Assembly (NCBI RefSeq): GCF_030812415.1
Contig: NZ_JAUSST010000007.1
Coordinates: 326,648-390,647, forward strand
Origin: Paenibacillus harenae
GTDB taxonomy: Bacteria > Bacillota > Bacilli > Paenibacillales > Paenibacillaceae
Length of the DNA stretch: 64,000 nucleotides
Direction: 5' to 3'
In this document: positions 44,461 to 53,571 of the stretch, in pieces
Layout: each line of letters opens with the position of its first letter
Numbering within the stretch: position 1 is the first letter of the stretch
The notes under the pieces: model-generated
Seen by the model: only the letters and a program-made list of their open reading frames with translations
The model's database searches: none
What the model was told of the DNA's origin: nothing
Made by a program: the position numbers and the translations under genes

Positions 44461-45807
44461 TTAACCAAGCTCACTTTTAACGACGTCAGCGATCTGGGCA
44501 ACGTAAGCTTCCACTTGATCCTTGTCCGGACCTTCCGCCATGACGCGGATCAGCGACTCCGTGCCAGACGGACGAACAAGCACGCGGCCGTTGTCGCCAA
44601 GCTCGTTCTCTACTTGCTTCACCGCTTCCTCGATTGCTGCATTGCCTTGGTACCGGCTCTTGTCTTCGACACGAACGTTAACGAGCACCTGCGGGAACTT
44701 GCGCATCAGCTCTTTGAGCTCGCTCAGCTTCTTGCCCGATGCCGCCAGCGTATCGACTAGCTGCAGAGCCGTCAGAATGCCGTCTCCCGTCGTAATGTAA
44801 TCGAGGAAGATGACATGGCCGGATTGCTCGCCGCCAAGGTTATAGCCGCCGCGACGCATCTCTTCCATGACGTAACGGTCGCCGACAGCCGTCTGAGCCG
44901 TCTTCAGACCAATCTTCTCCGAGCCTTTGAAGAAGCCGATATTGGCCATGACCGTCGTTACGACCGTGTCATGGTTCAGCTTGCCCGCACGCTTCATCGC
45001 ATCGCCGATGATGCATAGAATGAAGTCGCCGTCCACTTCTTCCCCCTTCTCGTCGATCGCGATCAAGCGATCGGCGTCGCCGTCGAAGGAGAGGCCCAGA
45101 TGTGCGCCATGCTTCAACACTTCCTCGCGCAGATACTCCGGATGCGTCGAACCGACGCCCGCATTAATGTTAAGGCCGTCCGGCTCGGCGCCTACCGTAA
45201 TGATATCCGCGCCAAGCTCGCGGAATACGGTCGGAGCGAGCTCGTAAGCTGCGCCGTTCGCGCAGTCCAGAACGATCTTCAGGCCGATGAAATCGCCCTT
45301 GATCGTCGTTTTCAAATAATCCAAGTATTGCTGCTTCGCTCCGTCATAGATCGATACAGCGCCTATCTCGCCGCCCTCAGGACGCGGCAGCTCGTCGACT
45401 GCCGCATCGATAAGCGCTTCGATCTCAAGCTCCGTGTCATCCGACAGCTTGAAGCCGTCGCCGCCGAAAAACTTAATGCCGTTATCCTCGACCGGATTAT
45501 GCGAAGCGGAAATCATAACGCCAGCGTCAGCGTTAAGCTCGCGTGTAATATAAGCGACGGCAGGTGTCGATACGACGCCTAAGCGTACGACGTTAGCGCC
45601 AATCGACAACAAGCCTGCAATAAGCGCGGATTCCAGCATCGGGCCGGAGATACGCGTATCGAGACCGATTACGACGACCGGGCTCTCTGCCTTTCTTGTA
45701 AGTACGTAACCGCCACAGCGGCCGATCTTGTATGCCAGCTCAGGCGTAAGCTCTCTATTTGCAACGCCGCGTACGCCGTCAGTTCCGAAATATTTCCCCA
45801 TTTTCAT
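44461..45807 (-). CDS. glmM: Phosphoglucosamine mutase
   Basis: A 448-residue enzyme that converts glucosamine-6-phosphate to glucosamine-1-phosphate, the step after GlmS. It has the opening KYFGTDGVRGVAN, the phosphoserine loop ISASHNPVEDNGIKFFG, the metal loop DGDADRLI and the sugar-phosphate loop RPSGTESLIRV. GAAAGGAG lies close to the ATG; a second ATG two codons later is an alternative. It follows cdaR by 41 bp. The gap to glmS (44257-44460) contains an imperfect GC-rich hairpin near 44343-44375. Confidence 0.97.
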   Translation of the reverse strand: MKMGKYFGTDGVRGVANRELTPELAYKIGRCGGYVLTRKAESPVVVIGLDTRISGPMLESALIAGLLSIGANVVRLGVVSTPAVAYITRELNADAGVMISASHNPVEDNGIKFFGGDGFKLSDDTELEIEALIDAAVDELPRPEGGEIGAVSIYDGAKQQYLDYLKTTIKGDFIGLKIVLDCANGAAYELAPTVFRELGADIITVGAEPDGLNINAGVGSTHPEYLREEVLKHGAHLGLSFDGDADRLIAIDEKGEEVDGDFILCIIGDAMKRAGKLNHDTVVTTVMANIGFFKGSEKIGLKTAQTAVGDRYVMEEMRRGGYNLGGEQSGHVIFLDYITTGDGILTALQLVDTLAASGKKLSELKELMRKFPQVLVNVRVEDKSRYQGNAAIEEAVKQVENELGDNGRVLVRPSGTESLIRVMAEGPDKDQVEAYVAQIADVVKSELG

Positions 45808-45848
45808 TTTTCTCCTTTATTCACATGTTATAAGAACGACCCGTTGCT

Positions 45849-47249
45849 TCATTGATTGCCACTATTCGTTGCGTTACCGCTTGCATTGCCGTTACCGCTT
45901 CCCGGATCAGGAGTGGCGGCGGGCGTATCGGTTGGCGTCGTACCCGTCTCGACCGACGGCGGTTCCTCTTCCGTACCCGCTCCAGCCGCCCCCTCATCCA
46001 CGATCTCGATCGTAACGGATAGCGACCGGCCGTCCCCAACCGATGTCTGCACATAGGCTGGAAGCGCTATGTCCAGCGGTATTGTATGAACGCCTGGTCC
46101 AAGACCGGCGACATTCGCTGCAATCGTAATCTGACTTGCTTCCAGCTTGGAGAGGACGGATCCCGCTCCGCTTACCGTCAAGTCGTACTTGCCGGACTCC
46201 GGCGCTCGAACGACAGCCTTTAACCCTTCAGCAAGCTCTTCTATATTTATGGTCATACCGCTAAAAGTGCGCGTCTCCGTCGGATCAACAAATACGCTGA
46301 TCGAGATCTCTTCCGGATCGACGGACTTAATGCCGTCAATAAGCTGCGTCTTCACATTGAATGTCCCGGAGCTCTTCACCTTCGACAAGTCGACTACGAC
46401 ACCGTCATAGACCGTTAACCCATCGACTGTTTTCTGATCGCCGTAGACGGTAACCTCTTCAATCCCCGGTTTAATCGATTCAATGCTGACTCCGTCCGGC
46501 AAAGTACCCGTATAACGAAGCTGTACCGGCACCTTCTTGAAAGGCAGCGTAATCTTGACCTCGACCATAATATTGGTCGGATCAACGATCGCATTCGTCA
46601 TTTCCAAGCCGTCTGCATCGTAGACGACGATTTTCGCTTTCTTCTCCGTGACCGTCTTGTCCGCACCCTCAATGTTAACGGACGCCACGACGCTTCCGAC
46701 GCGCTCCATATCGTCCTTGGGCAAAGTCACTTGAACGCCGGCTTCGCCTGTCTCCGTCGAGAATGTAACCGCCGCAGGTTCTCCCGCGACAAAACCTTCC
46801 GCCGGCTTGCCCTCCGCAACGACCTGCAGATCGAACGTCTTCGTTACGATTTCCTCCATCTGCACCGTTACCGTTCGCGGCGACATCGATACGAGCTGAA
46901 TACCTTTAGGCAATTTTACAACGAGGGGCAATTCCTGAATGCCTGGTTTCGCGTCGCTAACATCCACGATCACTTTATAATCGTCGATCGAGGAAGCCGT
47001 CAGCAGATCGGACAGCTTGCCTTGCACGTCGATTCGCACAACGGTCGGCTCCATCGCCGTCAGGGCGAACTTCTCCGTATCGAGTCCCTCAACGTTGATC
47101 TTCGCCGCTTCAATCGTCTTCGTATCGATTGACGATGTAACCGTCTGCGGCGAGGAATCGGGATCGATATGCACGACCGCCCATAACAACAGCGCAAGCA
47201 CTAACGAAATAATTTTAAGCGCAGTCGGGTGACTTAGCCACTTATCCAT
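45849..47249 (-). CDS. cdaR: CdaA regulatory protein with YbbR domains
   Basis: A 466-residue protein with one N-terminal membrane helix (ALKIISLVLALLLWAVV) and about four extracytoplasmic YbbR repeats, with ILPFKKVPVQLRYTG-like strands and VSIESIKPGIEEVTVYGDQ. The C-terminal 45 residues are a low-complexity Gly/Thr/Asn/Pro tail. CdaR contacts and modulates the diadenylate cyclase CdaA. Its start overlaps the end of cdaA by 8 nt, so translation is coupled. Confidence 0.95.
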   Translation of the reverse strand: MDKWLSHPTALKIISLVLALLLWAVVHIDPDSSPQTVTSSIDTKTIEAAKINVEGLDTEKFALTAMEPTVVRIDVQGKLSDLLTASSIDDYKVIVDVSDAKPGIQELPLVVKLPKGIQLVSMSPRTVTVQMEEIVTKTFDLQVVAEGKPAEGFVAGEPAAVTFSTETGEAGVQVTLPKDDMERVGSVVASVNIEGADKTVTEKKAKIVVYDADGLEMTNAIVDPTNIMVEVKITLPFKKVPVQLRYTGTLPDGVSIESIKPGIEEVTVYGDQKTVDGLTVYDGVVVDLSKVKSSGTFNVKTQLIDGIKSVDPEEISISVFVDPTETRTFSGMTINIEELAEGLKAVVRAPESGKYDLTVSGAGSVLSKLEASQITIAANVAGLGPGVHTIPLDIALPAYVQTSVGDGRSLSVTIEIVDEGAAGAGTEEEPPSVETGTTPTDTPAATPDPGSGNGNASGNATNSGNQ

Positions 47250-48090
47250 GGCCTCCTCCTTTCCGCTTGAAGAACGACGAAATCGACATAATCGACTTCT
47301 CCTTGCTCTTCGGGCTTGTCTTCGGCGTCAGCTCCTCGAACAGCTTCGAGATAAGCGACTCTTCGTTGATATCGCGGACGATCATGCCGTTCAGCGACAG
47401 CGACACCTGCCCCGTCTCCTCGGAGACGACGACCGAGATCGCATCGCTTACCTCGCTAACCCCAATGGCCGCGCGATGGCGCGTTCCAAGCTCCTTGCTA
47501 ATGAACGGATTTTCCGACAGCGGCAAATAACAGCCCGCAGCCATGATCTGATTGCCCCGAATAATGACCGCACCGTCATGCAGCGGCGTATTCGGCGTGA
47601 AAATATTAATGAGGAGCTCCGACGTAATCCGCGATTCCATCTGAATGCCGGATTCGATCAGCTCGCTCACGCCCGTGCTCCGCTCGAATACGATTAATGC
47701 CCCGATCTTGCGGCTGGCCATATGCTGAACCGCTCTAATGACGCCGTCGACCTGTTCGCTCACCGCGTCCCGCTCCATCGAGTACGTCCTCGAGAACAGC
47801 TTGCCCCGTCCAAGCTGCTCCAGCGCCCGCCGCAATTCCGGCTGAAATATAATAAGCACCGAAACGACCCCGAACGTGAACATCTGATTCATCAGCCACT
47901 TGAGCGTGTACAGATTGAACCAGGTGCTGATCGCCCACGTACCGACAAGGACGAAGATCCCTTTAAGCAATTGAACGGCACGCGTGCCGCGAACGAGCAA
48001 AATCATTTTATAAATAATAAAGCTGACTATGCCAACATCGATGATGTCCTTCAACCAATCATGCCAAGTTAAATCCGAGAAATAGCTCAT
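47242..48090 (-). CDS. cdaA: Membrane diadenylate cyclase (c-di-AMP synthase)
   Basis: A 282-residue enzyme that makes c-di-AMP from two ATP. Three N-terminal membrane helices are followed by the DAC domain with the catalytic motifs LHDGAVIIRG and GTRHRAAIGVSEVSD. The C-terminal 40 residues form a Lys/Ser-rich tail. It heads the cdaA-cdaR-glmM unit; known partners CdaR and GlmM regulate its activity, tying c-di-AMP to cell wall synthesis. Confidence 0.97.
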   Translation of the reverse strand: MSYFSDLTWHDWLKDIIDVGIVSFIIYKMILLVRGTRAVQLLKGIFVLVGTWAISTWFNLYTLKWLMNQMFTFGVVSVLIIFQPELRRALEQLGRGKLFSRTYSMERDAVSEQVDGVIRAVQHMASRKIGALIVFERSTGVSELIESGIQMESRITSELLINIFTPNTPLHDGAVIIRGNQIMAAGCYLPLSENPFISKELGTRHRAAIGVSEVSDAISVVVSEETGQVSLSLNGMIVRDINEESLISKLFEELTPKTSPKSKEKSIMSISSFFKRKGGGHG

Positions 48091-48261
48091 ATGCCAACCC
48101 CCAACAGCCGATACCTAAGTTTTCTCAGGCCTTATCCGATACTTTGCCTTACTATTCGGCTTTCTATCGATTATTATCGGAATTCAACTTTATTATTTTC
48201 TATAATTGGGATTGGAAATCCTTTATTTTGATAAAACTTTACCGTTCGCATAAGCCGTACG

Positions 48262-48289
48262 CAAAAATACCTCCCTGCACGAGGGAGGC
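48262..48289 (-). terminator. Terminator after rsiW
   Basis: CCTCCCT (48270-48276) pairs with AGGGAGG (48282-48288), a 5-nt loop, then TATTTTTG on the minus strand, just past the rsiW stop codon. It separates the sigma-factor genes from cdaA, which must have its own promoter in 48091-48260. Confidence 0.75.
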
Positions 48290-48297
48290 ATGACGCT

Positions 48298-48936
48298 TTA
48301 ATTGGCTAGACCGCCAAAAGTCTGCGTTACCTTGAACCAGAACCAATCAAGCGCCTGATCGATTGTGCGGCTCTGCCCTGCAATATGCCCCGTCGATGCG
48401 AGATTAAGCGTACCGTCGATGACGGTTACGTTGCCGTCGACTTCGCCAAGCACCTCGGCCCGCCCGTTCTCCACGGTCAGATCGCCAGTTAGATGAGCGC
48501 CTTCCGGGACGATAACGGTGTTCCCTTCTATAATAACATACTGAAGGTCTTCGCCCGCAACGACCAGCTTTGTATCTTCCTCCCATAACGTGAAGAAGCT
48601 TCCAAGCATAACAAGCAGAAATACGGCGGCAGCCGTCACGCCCGGGTAGCGGTAAATAAACCGAACGAAGCCGTTCCGCGTCTTCACCTTCTTCATCGGC
48701 AGCTGCTGCATGATCTTGTTCGTTAATTGCTCCGAGGCTTGCATGTCGTAACCGGATTGCGGCGAAGCCGCCGATAGAGAGCGGAATGCTGCTGATTCCG
48801 TATTCTCCAAAAGTTCAAACCGGTTGCGGCAAGCAGGACATGAAAGCAAATGCTTCTTCAGCTCCGTAATATCTTCACGCGGCAGCTCGCCGTCCAAATA
48901 GTCATGCATCCAAACGATGGCGACGTTGCAATTCAT
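48298..48936 (-). CDS. rsiW: Anti-sigma factor with zinc-finger domain
   Basis: A 212-residue single-pass membrane protein. The cytoplasmic N terminus is a ZAS anti-sigma domain (VWMHDYLDGELP, KKHLLSCPACRNRF with the His-x3-Cys-x2-Cys ligands), then a helix (VTAAAVFLLVMLGSFFTLW). The outside part reads NTVIVPEGAHLTGDLTVENG then RAEVLGEVDGNVTVIDGTLN, a bactofilin-like beta pattern not expected in a plain RsiW. The start at 48936 is set by AAAGGAC and the ZAS domain; the longer frame has no domain sense. It should hold SigW until proteolysis releases it. Confidence 0.9.
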   Translation of the reverse strand: MNCNVAIVWMHDYLDGELPREDITELKKHLLSCPACRNRFELLENTESAAFRSLSAASPQSGYDMQASEQLTNKIMQQLPMKKVKTRNGFVRFIYRYPGVTAAAVFLLVMLGSFFTLWEEDTKLVVAGEDLQYVIIEGNTVIVPEGAHLTGDLTVENGRAEVLGEVDGNVTVIDGTLNLASTGHIAGQSRTIDQALDWFWFKVTQTFGGLAN

Positions 48937-49094
48937 GGCAGCCAGTCCTTTCTTTCCATTGCTTCCGCAGTAGTTCTTATTGTTCCGAATAACGCTAAAA
49001 CAGCAGAAATATCGCTTCTCTGCCGCTAATAATGCCACGAAAAAGCAGCCACGATCGTCTTGCATCAGCATGGCCCGTTTTACGCTTGCTATAG

Positions 49095-49122
49095 GATACG
49101 TTATGAATGACAGGATGTTTCA
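49095..49122 (-). promoter_or_regulatory. SigW-type ECF promoter before rsiW
   Basis: TGAAAC (49122-49117), a 16-nt spacer and CGTATC (49100-49095) on the minus strand match the SigW consensus. It lies between sigW and rsiW, so released SigW would raise production of its own inhibitor. Confidence 0.7.
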
Positions 49123-49170
49123 CTTTTTTCCGCCGCTTTTTTCTCCCATTTTGGATGCATGGGCAACTGC

Positions 49171-49737
49171 CTACAGCTTATGCTCGAGCTTCTTGCGCAG
49201 AAACTCCCGTCCCCGGTGAACCCTTGTCTTAATCGTTGTGACCGGCATATCCATAATATCGCCAATTTCCTGCAAGGACAAATCCTGCATGTACCGAAGC
49301 GTCATCACCGTCTTGTACTTAGGCGGCAGCGTCTCGATCGCCTGATGGATAATGCGCTGCGTGTCCGACAACAACAGCTCCGTCTCCGGCGTACGGTCAT
49401 CGCTTGGAATCATCGAGTAGCCGTCGAGCCCTTCATGTTCGGTAGATTCCGCGTCGAGCGAATATACCGGCTTGCGCTTCCGCAATCGGTCAATACATAA
49501 GTTGGTAGCAATTCTATAAATCCATGTCGAAAATTTTAAATTTTCATCGTACCTGTCCAAGTTTTTGTATACGCGAAGAAACGTATCCTGAACAACGTCC
49601 TCGGATTCCTGGCGATTGTTCAGCATTCGGTATGCCATATGAAACAGCTTATCCTGGTACAGGCTCACAAGCTCGGCGAACGCTCCCTGATCGCCCTTCA
49701 GCGACAGGCGCGCCAAGCGTGCCTCCATTACATTCAC
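49171..49737 (-). CDS. sigW: ECF RNA polymerase sigma factor SigW
   Basis: A 188-residue ECF sigma factor. Region 2 is ELVSLYQDKLFHMAYRMLNN and ESEDVVQDTFLRVYKNLDRY; region 4 is LPPKYKTVMTLRYMQDLSLQ and TTIKTRVHRGREFLRKKL. Near identity in layout to Bacillus SigW and the adjoining rsiW and cdaA support the name. The GTG start at 49737 has GGAGG 7 nt upstream. That site lies in the last codons of the EamA transporter gene, so the two genes are coupled. Confidence 0.93.
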   Translation of the reverse strand: MNVMEARLARLSLKGDQGAFAELVSLYQDKLFHMAYRMLNNRQESEDVVQDTFLRVYKNLDRYDENLKFSTWIYRIATNLCIDRLRKRKPVYSLDAESTEHEGLDGYSMIPSDDRTPETELLLSDTQRIIHQAIETLPPKYKTVMTLRYMQDLSLQEIGDIMDMPVTTIKTRVHRGREFLRKKLEHKL

Positions 49738-49739
49738 CT

Positions 49740-50663
49740 TTACTCCTCCAAACGTTCCGTGCGTACGGTCGTTCGCCTTGCAGAATGCTCTGCAACGGCG
49801 ATTCCAATCAATATAAGTATGATGCCTATTATGTTGCCCGAACTTAGCTTCTCGTTAATGAAAAGCCAAGCGCTCACGACGGCGACCGGCAGTTCCACCG
49901 CGCCAAGCAGCGAGGCGAGCCCGCTTCCGATCTTCGGAATGCCTGCATTGAAGCAGATCGCCGGCAGCACGCTGCCAAGCAGCGCCAGTGCCGTTCCCCA
50001 TCCGAGCATTTCCCATTCCGCCTCGCCGGCCCATGACCCGGATCCATACAGCAAAGCGATAGCAATGAAGCCGAACGACATCATCATCGCGGATTTCATA
50101 ACCGGATCATGATCCGTGTCGATAAGTCCCGTCAGGAACAAGAACAAGCTATACGTAACAGCCGAGGCCAGGCCATAGCCTACCCCGATCCAATCCATTC
50201 GCGCAAGACCCGCTTCCTCGAACAAACCTGCCGCAAGAAGCGTGCCGGCCATCGCTACGGCAATCGCCGCAAGCTCCAGCTTTCTCGGAAACCTTCGAAT
50301 TCGTAAACATTCTAGCAAAATCGTAATCCACATGAACTGAAAAAGCAAGACAATTGAGAAAGATGCTTCCAGCCGCTGCAAAGCCATATTATAGAAGACT
50401 GTCGTGAGACATAAGCCGAAAATGCCGACAATCGCCAGCATGATCCATTTACCGCGGCGAAAAGGATTCCGCCATAGCTTCGGCCGAAGCAGCACGAGCA
50501 ACCATAGCAATACGACGCTAATGCCGATCTGATGCACCGTAATTTGCTCGAAGCTGAAGCCCGCATCGTAAGCAAGCTTGACGATAGGCGACAAGACGCC
50601 GTAGCAGGCCGCGCCGAATAGTACAATAATGACCGAAAACCAATACGATTTCGACTGCTTCAC
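49740..50663 (-). CDS. EamA/DMT family transporter
   Basis: A 307-residue membrane protein with ten helices in two EamA halves (WFSVIIVLFGAACYGVLSPI; LASLLGAVELPVAVVSAWLF with the Glu-Pro-like turn as Glu-Leu-Pro). Such proteins export amino acids or metabolites; the substrate is unknown. The GTG start at 50663 has GGAGG 8 nt upstream; longer frames overlap the promoter at 50704-50732. It ends 2 nt before the sigW start and probably forms one transcript with sigW. Confidence 0.9.
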   Translation of the reverse strand: MKQSKSYWFSVIIVLFGAACYGVLSPIVKLAYDAGFSFEQITVHQIGISVVLLWLLVLLRPKLWRNPFRRGKWIMLAIVGIFGLCLTTVFYNMALQRLEASFSIVLLFQFMWITILLECLRIRRFPRKLELAAIAVAMAGTLLAAGLFEEAGLARMDWIGVGYGLASAVTYSLFLFLTGLIDTDHDPVMKSAMMMSFGFIAIALLYGSGSWAGEAEWEMLGWGTALALLGSVLPAICFNAGIPKIGSGLASLLGAVELPVAVVSAWLFINEKLSSGNIIGIILILIGIAVAEHSARRTTVRTERLEE

Positions 50664-50703
50664 GCTTCGTTCCTCCTGCACCGCCATGCCAACCATTCTG
50701 ATT

Positions 50704-50732
50704 ATTATATCGTTAAGGCAACGGGTCGGCAA
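50704..50732 (-). promoter_or_regulatory. Vegetative promoter of the EamA-sigW unit
   Basis: TTGCCG (50732-50727), a 17-nt spacer and a perfect TATAAT (50709-50704) on the minus strand, about 40 nt before the GTG start. Confidence 0.7.
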
Positions 50733-50765
50733 TCGACCTAGGTCGGGGATTCATGTTTGTTCTAT

Positions 50766-50813
50766 TAAAATAAACAAGCAGCAGCCAGGATGATTTCGTT
50801 CCTGACTACTGCT
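50766..50813 (-). terminator. Terminator of the HtrA gene
   Basis: A 14-bp stem with two G-T pairs (50777-50790 with 50800-50813), a 9-nt loop and then TGTTTATTTT on the minus strand. Confidence 0.75.
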
Positions 50814-50836
50814 CCCTATATGAATGCCCTCTCCGT

Positions 50837-51976
50837 TTACAGCGTATTCGTCTTCAATTGCTCCAGAACTTTCGAAATCGTCGTCGTGGGGATCGCGAAG
50901 CCAATGCCTTGGGCCTCTGCATTAACCGCCGTATTAATGCCGATGACTTGTCCCTCCTCGTTGAGCAGCGGACCGCCGGAGTTGCCGGGATTGATCGATG
51001 CGTCCGTCTGCAGCAGATGCTCGTATTCATGCTCGCCCTGGTCGTCCGCAATCGTGATCGGACGCTCCTTCGCGCTAAGCACGCCCATCGTCATCGTCTG
51101 GTCGAAACCATAAGGGTTGCCGATCGCGATGACCGAGTCGCCGATTCGCGTCTCGTCGGAGTTGCCAAGCTCAAGCGAAGGGAACGCCTTGCCGTCCGGG
51201 CTTGTCACTTTCAGCACCGCAAGGTCAAGCTCATAGCTTGATCCCACCACTTGTGCCGTAAGCGGCTCGTCATAGCCTTGGACGGTTACCTTCACTTCCT
51301 TAGCTCCGGACACGACATGCTCGTTGGTCAGAATGTAGCCATCCGATTCGAAGAAAAAGCCTGTCCCGGAGCCGCTAAGCGCAAGCTCGCTGCTGCTGGA
51401 CTGGTCGGACGGTTGCTGCTCTTCCTGCTCCCGCCCTTGCTCGCCGCCTCTTTCTCCGCCGAAAAACTGACGGAACAACGGATCGTCCATCATCGTGCTC
51501 TGTCTGCTCGCCTCGGTATATGTCTCGATCTTAACGACGGCGGGACTTGCCGCCTCGTAGATTTGCGCGACGGTCGCGTCCGAGCCAAGCGACGCGGTCG
51601 TAAGTCCCGCATCCTGCTGTGCGGAGCCGTTTGCAACCTGGGCAGTTCCGGAGCCTGCAGCCGCGCTGCCGCCGCTGAATAAGTTGTTGCGGTCTGCTGC
51701 GTACGCGAAGCCGCCTACGACCATGGCGCCGATAAGGAACGACGCCAGCATCGTCCGGGTCGAGTTGTGGCTTCGCTTGGAGCGATGGCCGCCTCCTACG
51801 GACATGAGATCCATGTGCATGCCGAGTTCTTTCTCATAGGAAGCTTGAAGCTCCGACGGCTTCTTCTGCAGTTGGGAATCATAGACGTAAGTCGTGCTCG
51901 TCTTCGTGCCCATTGTATCCTGCGTATTCGTATGCGAAGTTCCGTTATGAGCCGTATATTTGTCCTTCTCGTTCAT
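50837..51976 (-). CDS. HtrA-like serine protease without PDZ domain
   Basis: A 379-residue membrane-anchored protease. A cytoplasmic N terminus of about 80 residues is followed by one helix (MLASFLIGAMVVGGFAYAA), a Gly/Ala linker, and the trypsin-like domain with His in ILTNEHVVSGA, Asp in YELDLAVLKV and Ser in INPGNSGGPLLNEEGQ. Bacillus HtrA proteins continue into a PDZ domain; this one stops right after IGFAIPTTTISKVLEQLK, and a terminator follows. The ATG at 51976 has AGGAGG 9 nt upstream. It should degrade or refold misfolded proteins outside the membrane. Confidence 0.92.
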   Translation of the reverse strand: MNEKDKYTAHNGTSHTNTQDTMGTKTSTTYVYDSQLQKKPSELQASYEKELGMHMDLMSVGGGHRSKRSHNSTRTMLASFLIGAMVVGGFAYAADRNNLFSGGSAAAGSGTAQVANGSAQQDAGLTTASLGSDATVAQIYEAASPAVVKIETYTEASRQSTMMDDPLFRQFFGGERGGEQGREQEEQQPSDQSSSSELALSGSGTGFFFESDGYILTNEHVVSGAKEVKVTVQGYDEPLTAQVVGSSYELDLAVLKVTSPDGKAFPSLELGNSDETRIGDSVIAIGNPYGFDQTMTMGVLSAKERPITIADDQGEHEYEHLLQTDASINPGNSGGPLLNEEGQVIGINTAVNAEAQGIGFAIPTTTISKVLEQLKTNTL

Positions 51977-52208
51977 GTCGATCATCCTCCTAAGACTATT
52001 TATTATTTACTAGTTCGATTAGCTATGTTTCTATCATGCAGGATGTACCTTAAAGCAAACTTAACTGTCTTATAAAGGAACATAAGAAAAACTTCATCGA
52101 AATCATTCGAGGATGAGCGACCGCGATTAACCTCCTGCAACATTCCACCATTTGCCTCGTCTATGAGTAGGTAACCAAACAATGACGTATCAACAGGAGG
52201 AACGACAG

Positions 52209-53435
52209 ATGAACAAAATGTACAAAGTTTTAGCGACCGCATCCATTATGGCACTTGCTGCCGTACCGCTGACTGCTGGCGCGCAGGACATCCCGCCGGC
52301 ACCCATCCATACCGGACAAGGGCAGATCGTTAAGCAAGCCATAGCAGTGCCTGCCGTTTGGGGCCAGATCACCGACTTCGTCAACGACGCCTCCGGTAAA
52401 TTCATAACGGTCAAAGGTCGCGGACTCGCGATTACCGACCAGAACGAAATGATCCTGAACATAACGAAAGATACGAAGATTATTGATGCCAGAGGCAAGA
52501 CCGTAGCTCTGAAAACAATCATCGACGAGAAAAAGGTCGTTAAGGCGTTCTACGGCCCTAATATTACGAAAAGTCTTCCCGCACGCGGAACGGCGCTGAC
52601 GCTCGTCGTCCAAGACAACAGCTTCACCGGTATCGAGGGAACGGTCGGCGAAGTGCAAGATAACGGCATTGTCGTAACGGGTTCGAATATTTATTCGTCT
52701 TCCGAGGAAACGGTTGTGCTGCATTTTGCGGATAATGTCCAAATCTTCGATCAGAACGGTCAAGCGATCAAAGCTGACGTGATCAAGACGGGCATGACGG
52801 TTAGATCTATATACGGACCAGCAGTCACGAAGAGCATCCCGCCGCAATCGACGACCAAGTACCTCGTGGTGAACACCGACATCGAGGAGCAAGTTCCTCC
52901 GGGCACGGATGGCATCATTACGAACATCGCAGATAAGCAAATAACGGTCATCGGCAATCCGATGGAGCAAGGCGGCGTGAATTACGTCATCCTGACGGTT
53001 GATGAGCAGACGGAGATCGTGAACGAGAAAGGCGAGAGCCTGACAGCCGATGCGCTGAAGCAGGATGCGCGCGTAGAGGCGTATTACGGCGAGGTAATGA
53101 CAATGATCTATCCAGCCCAGACACATGCCGATAAGCTTGTGGTGAAGGCTGCTCAGAGCAATAAAGTGGAAGGCACAATCGAAGCATCCGATCGCGCAGG
53201 AAAAGATCAAGTGTACGTGAATGTCGGTTCGGATGATTCCACGAGCAACGACATTATTTTGAACATCGGCGAAGCTACGCAAGTGATCTATTCGCTGGGC
53301 TTCGATAGCGGATTTGTTGCCGGAAGCAAAATCGTCGCTTACCATGCAAACGAATTGACGGACTCCATCCCGGGCATGACGAACGCAGAGATCGTTATCG
53401 TGAATAATGACAACGCTGTTGGTACCGCAGAGTAA
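52209..53435 (+). CDS. Secreted protein with four tandem repeats
   Basis: A 408-residue exported protein with a signal peptide (KVLATASIMALAAVPLTAGA then QD). The mature part is about four repeats of 80 residues. Each opens with a short strand such as GQITDFVN, GTVGEVQD, GIITNIAD or GTIEASDR, has a T-I-D/N-G step, and ends with VKAFYGPNITKSLPA, VRSIYGPAVTKSIPP or VEAYYGEVMTMIYPA followed by a VV strand. No catalytic motif is seen. The repeats recall small secreted beta domains, but I cannot name the family. The ATG has AGGAGG upstream. It is convergent with ppc. Confidence 0.85.
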   Translation: MNKMYKVLATASIMALAAVPLTAGAQDIPPAPIHTGQGQIVKQAIAVPAVWGQITDFVNDASGKFITVKGRGLAITDQNEMILNITKDTKIIDARGKTVALKTIIDEKKVVKAFYGPNITKSLPARGTALTLVVQDNSFTGIEGTVGEVQDNGIVVTGSNIYSSSEETVVLHFADNVQIFDQNGQAIKADVIKTGMTVRSIYGPAVTKSIPPQSTTKYLVVNTDIEEQVPPGTDGIITNIADKQITVIGNPMEQGGVNYVILTVDEQTEIVNEKGESLTADALKQDARVEAYYGEVMTMIYPAQTHADKLVVKAAQSNKVEGTIEASDRAGKDQVYVNVGSDDSTSNDIILNIGEATQVIYSLGFDSGFVAGSKIVAYHANELTDSIPGMTNAEIVIVNNDNAVGTAE

Positions 53436-53497
53436 TTGGTACGGAGCGGAGAGCGGTATTTGATTATTGGGAAGCGCCCGTCGAAGTTTTGTTGAAG

Positions 53498-53546
53498 CTA
53501 TGTTGGATTCCTGCAGAACTGAAGTTAAGGCAAATATCCAACATAG
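53498..53546. repeat. Inverted repeat after the four-repeat protein
   Basis: CTATGTTGGAT (53498-53508) and ATCCAACATAG (53536-53546) are perfect 11-bp arms 27 bp apart. There is no T run. The rest of the gap holds nothing but the terminator. Confidence 0.6.
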
Positions 53547-53571
53547 ACGTTCTCTAGACATACAACAAACA

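Noticed and set aside
52230..53561. A 443-codon open frame on the minus strand opposite the four-repeat protein
   Set aside because: The plus strand has a signal peptide, clean repeats and a strong ribosome site. The minus frame has unnatural composition (runs of Arg, His, Asp, Leu) and no domain, so it is a shadow.
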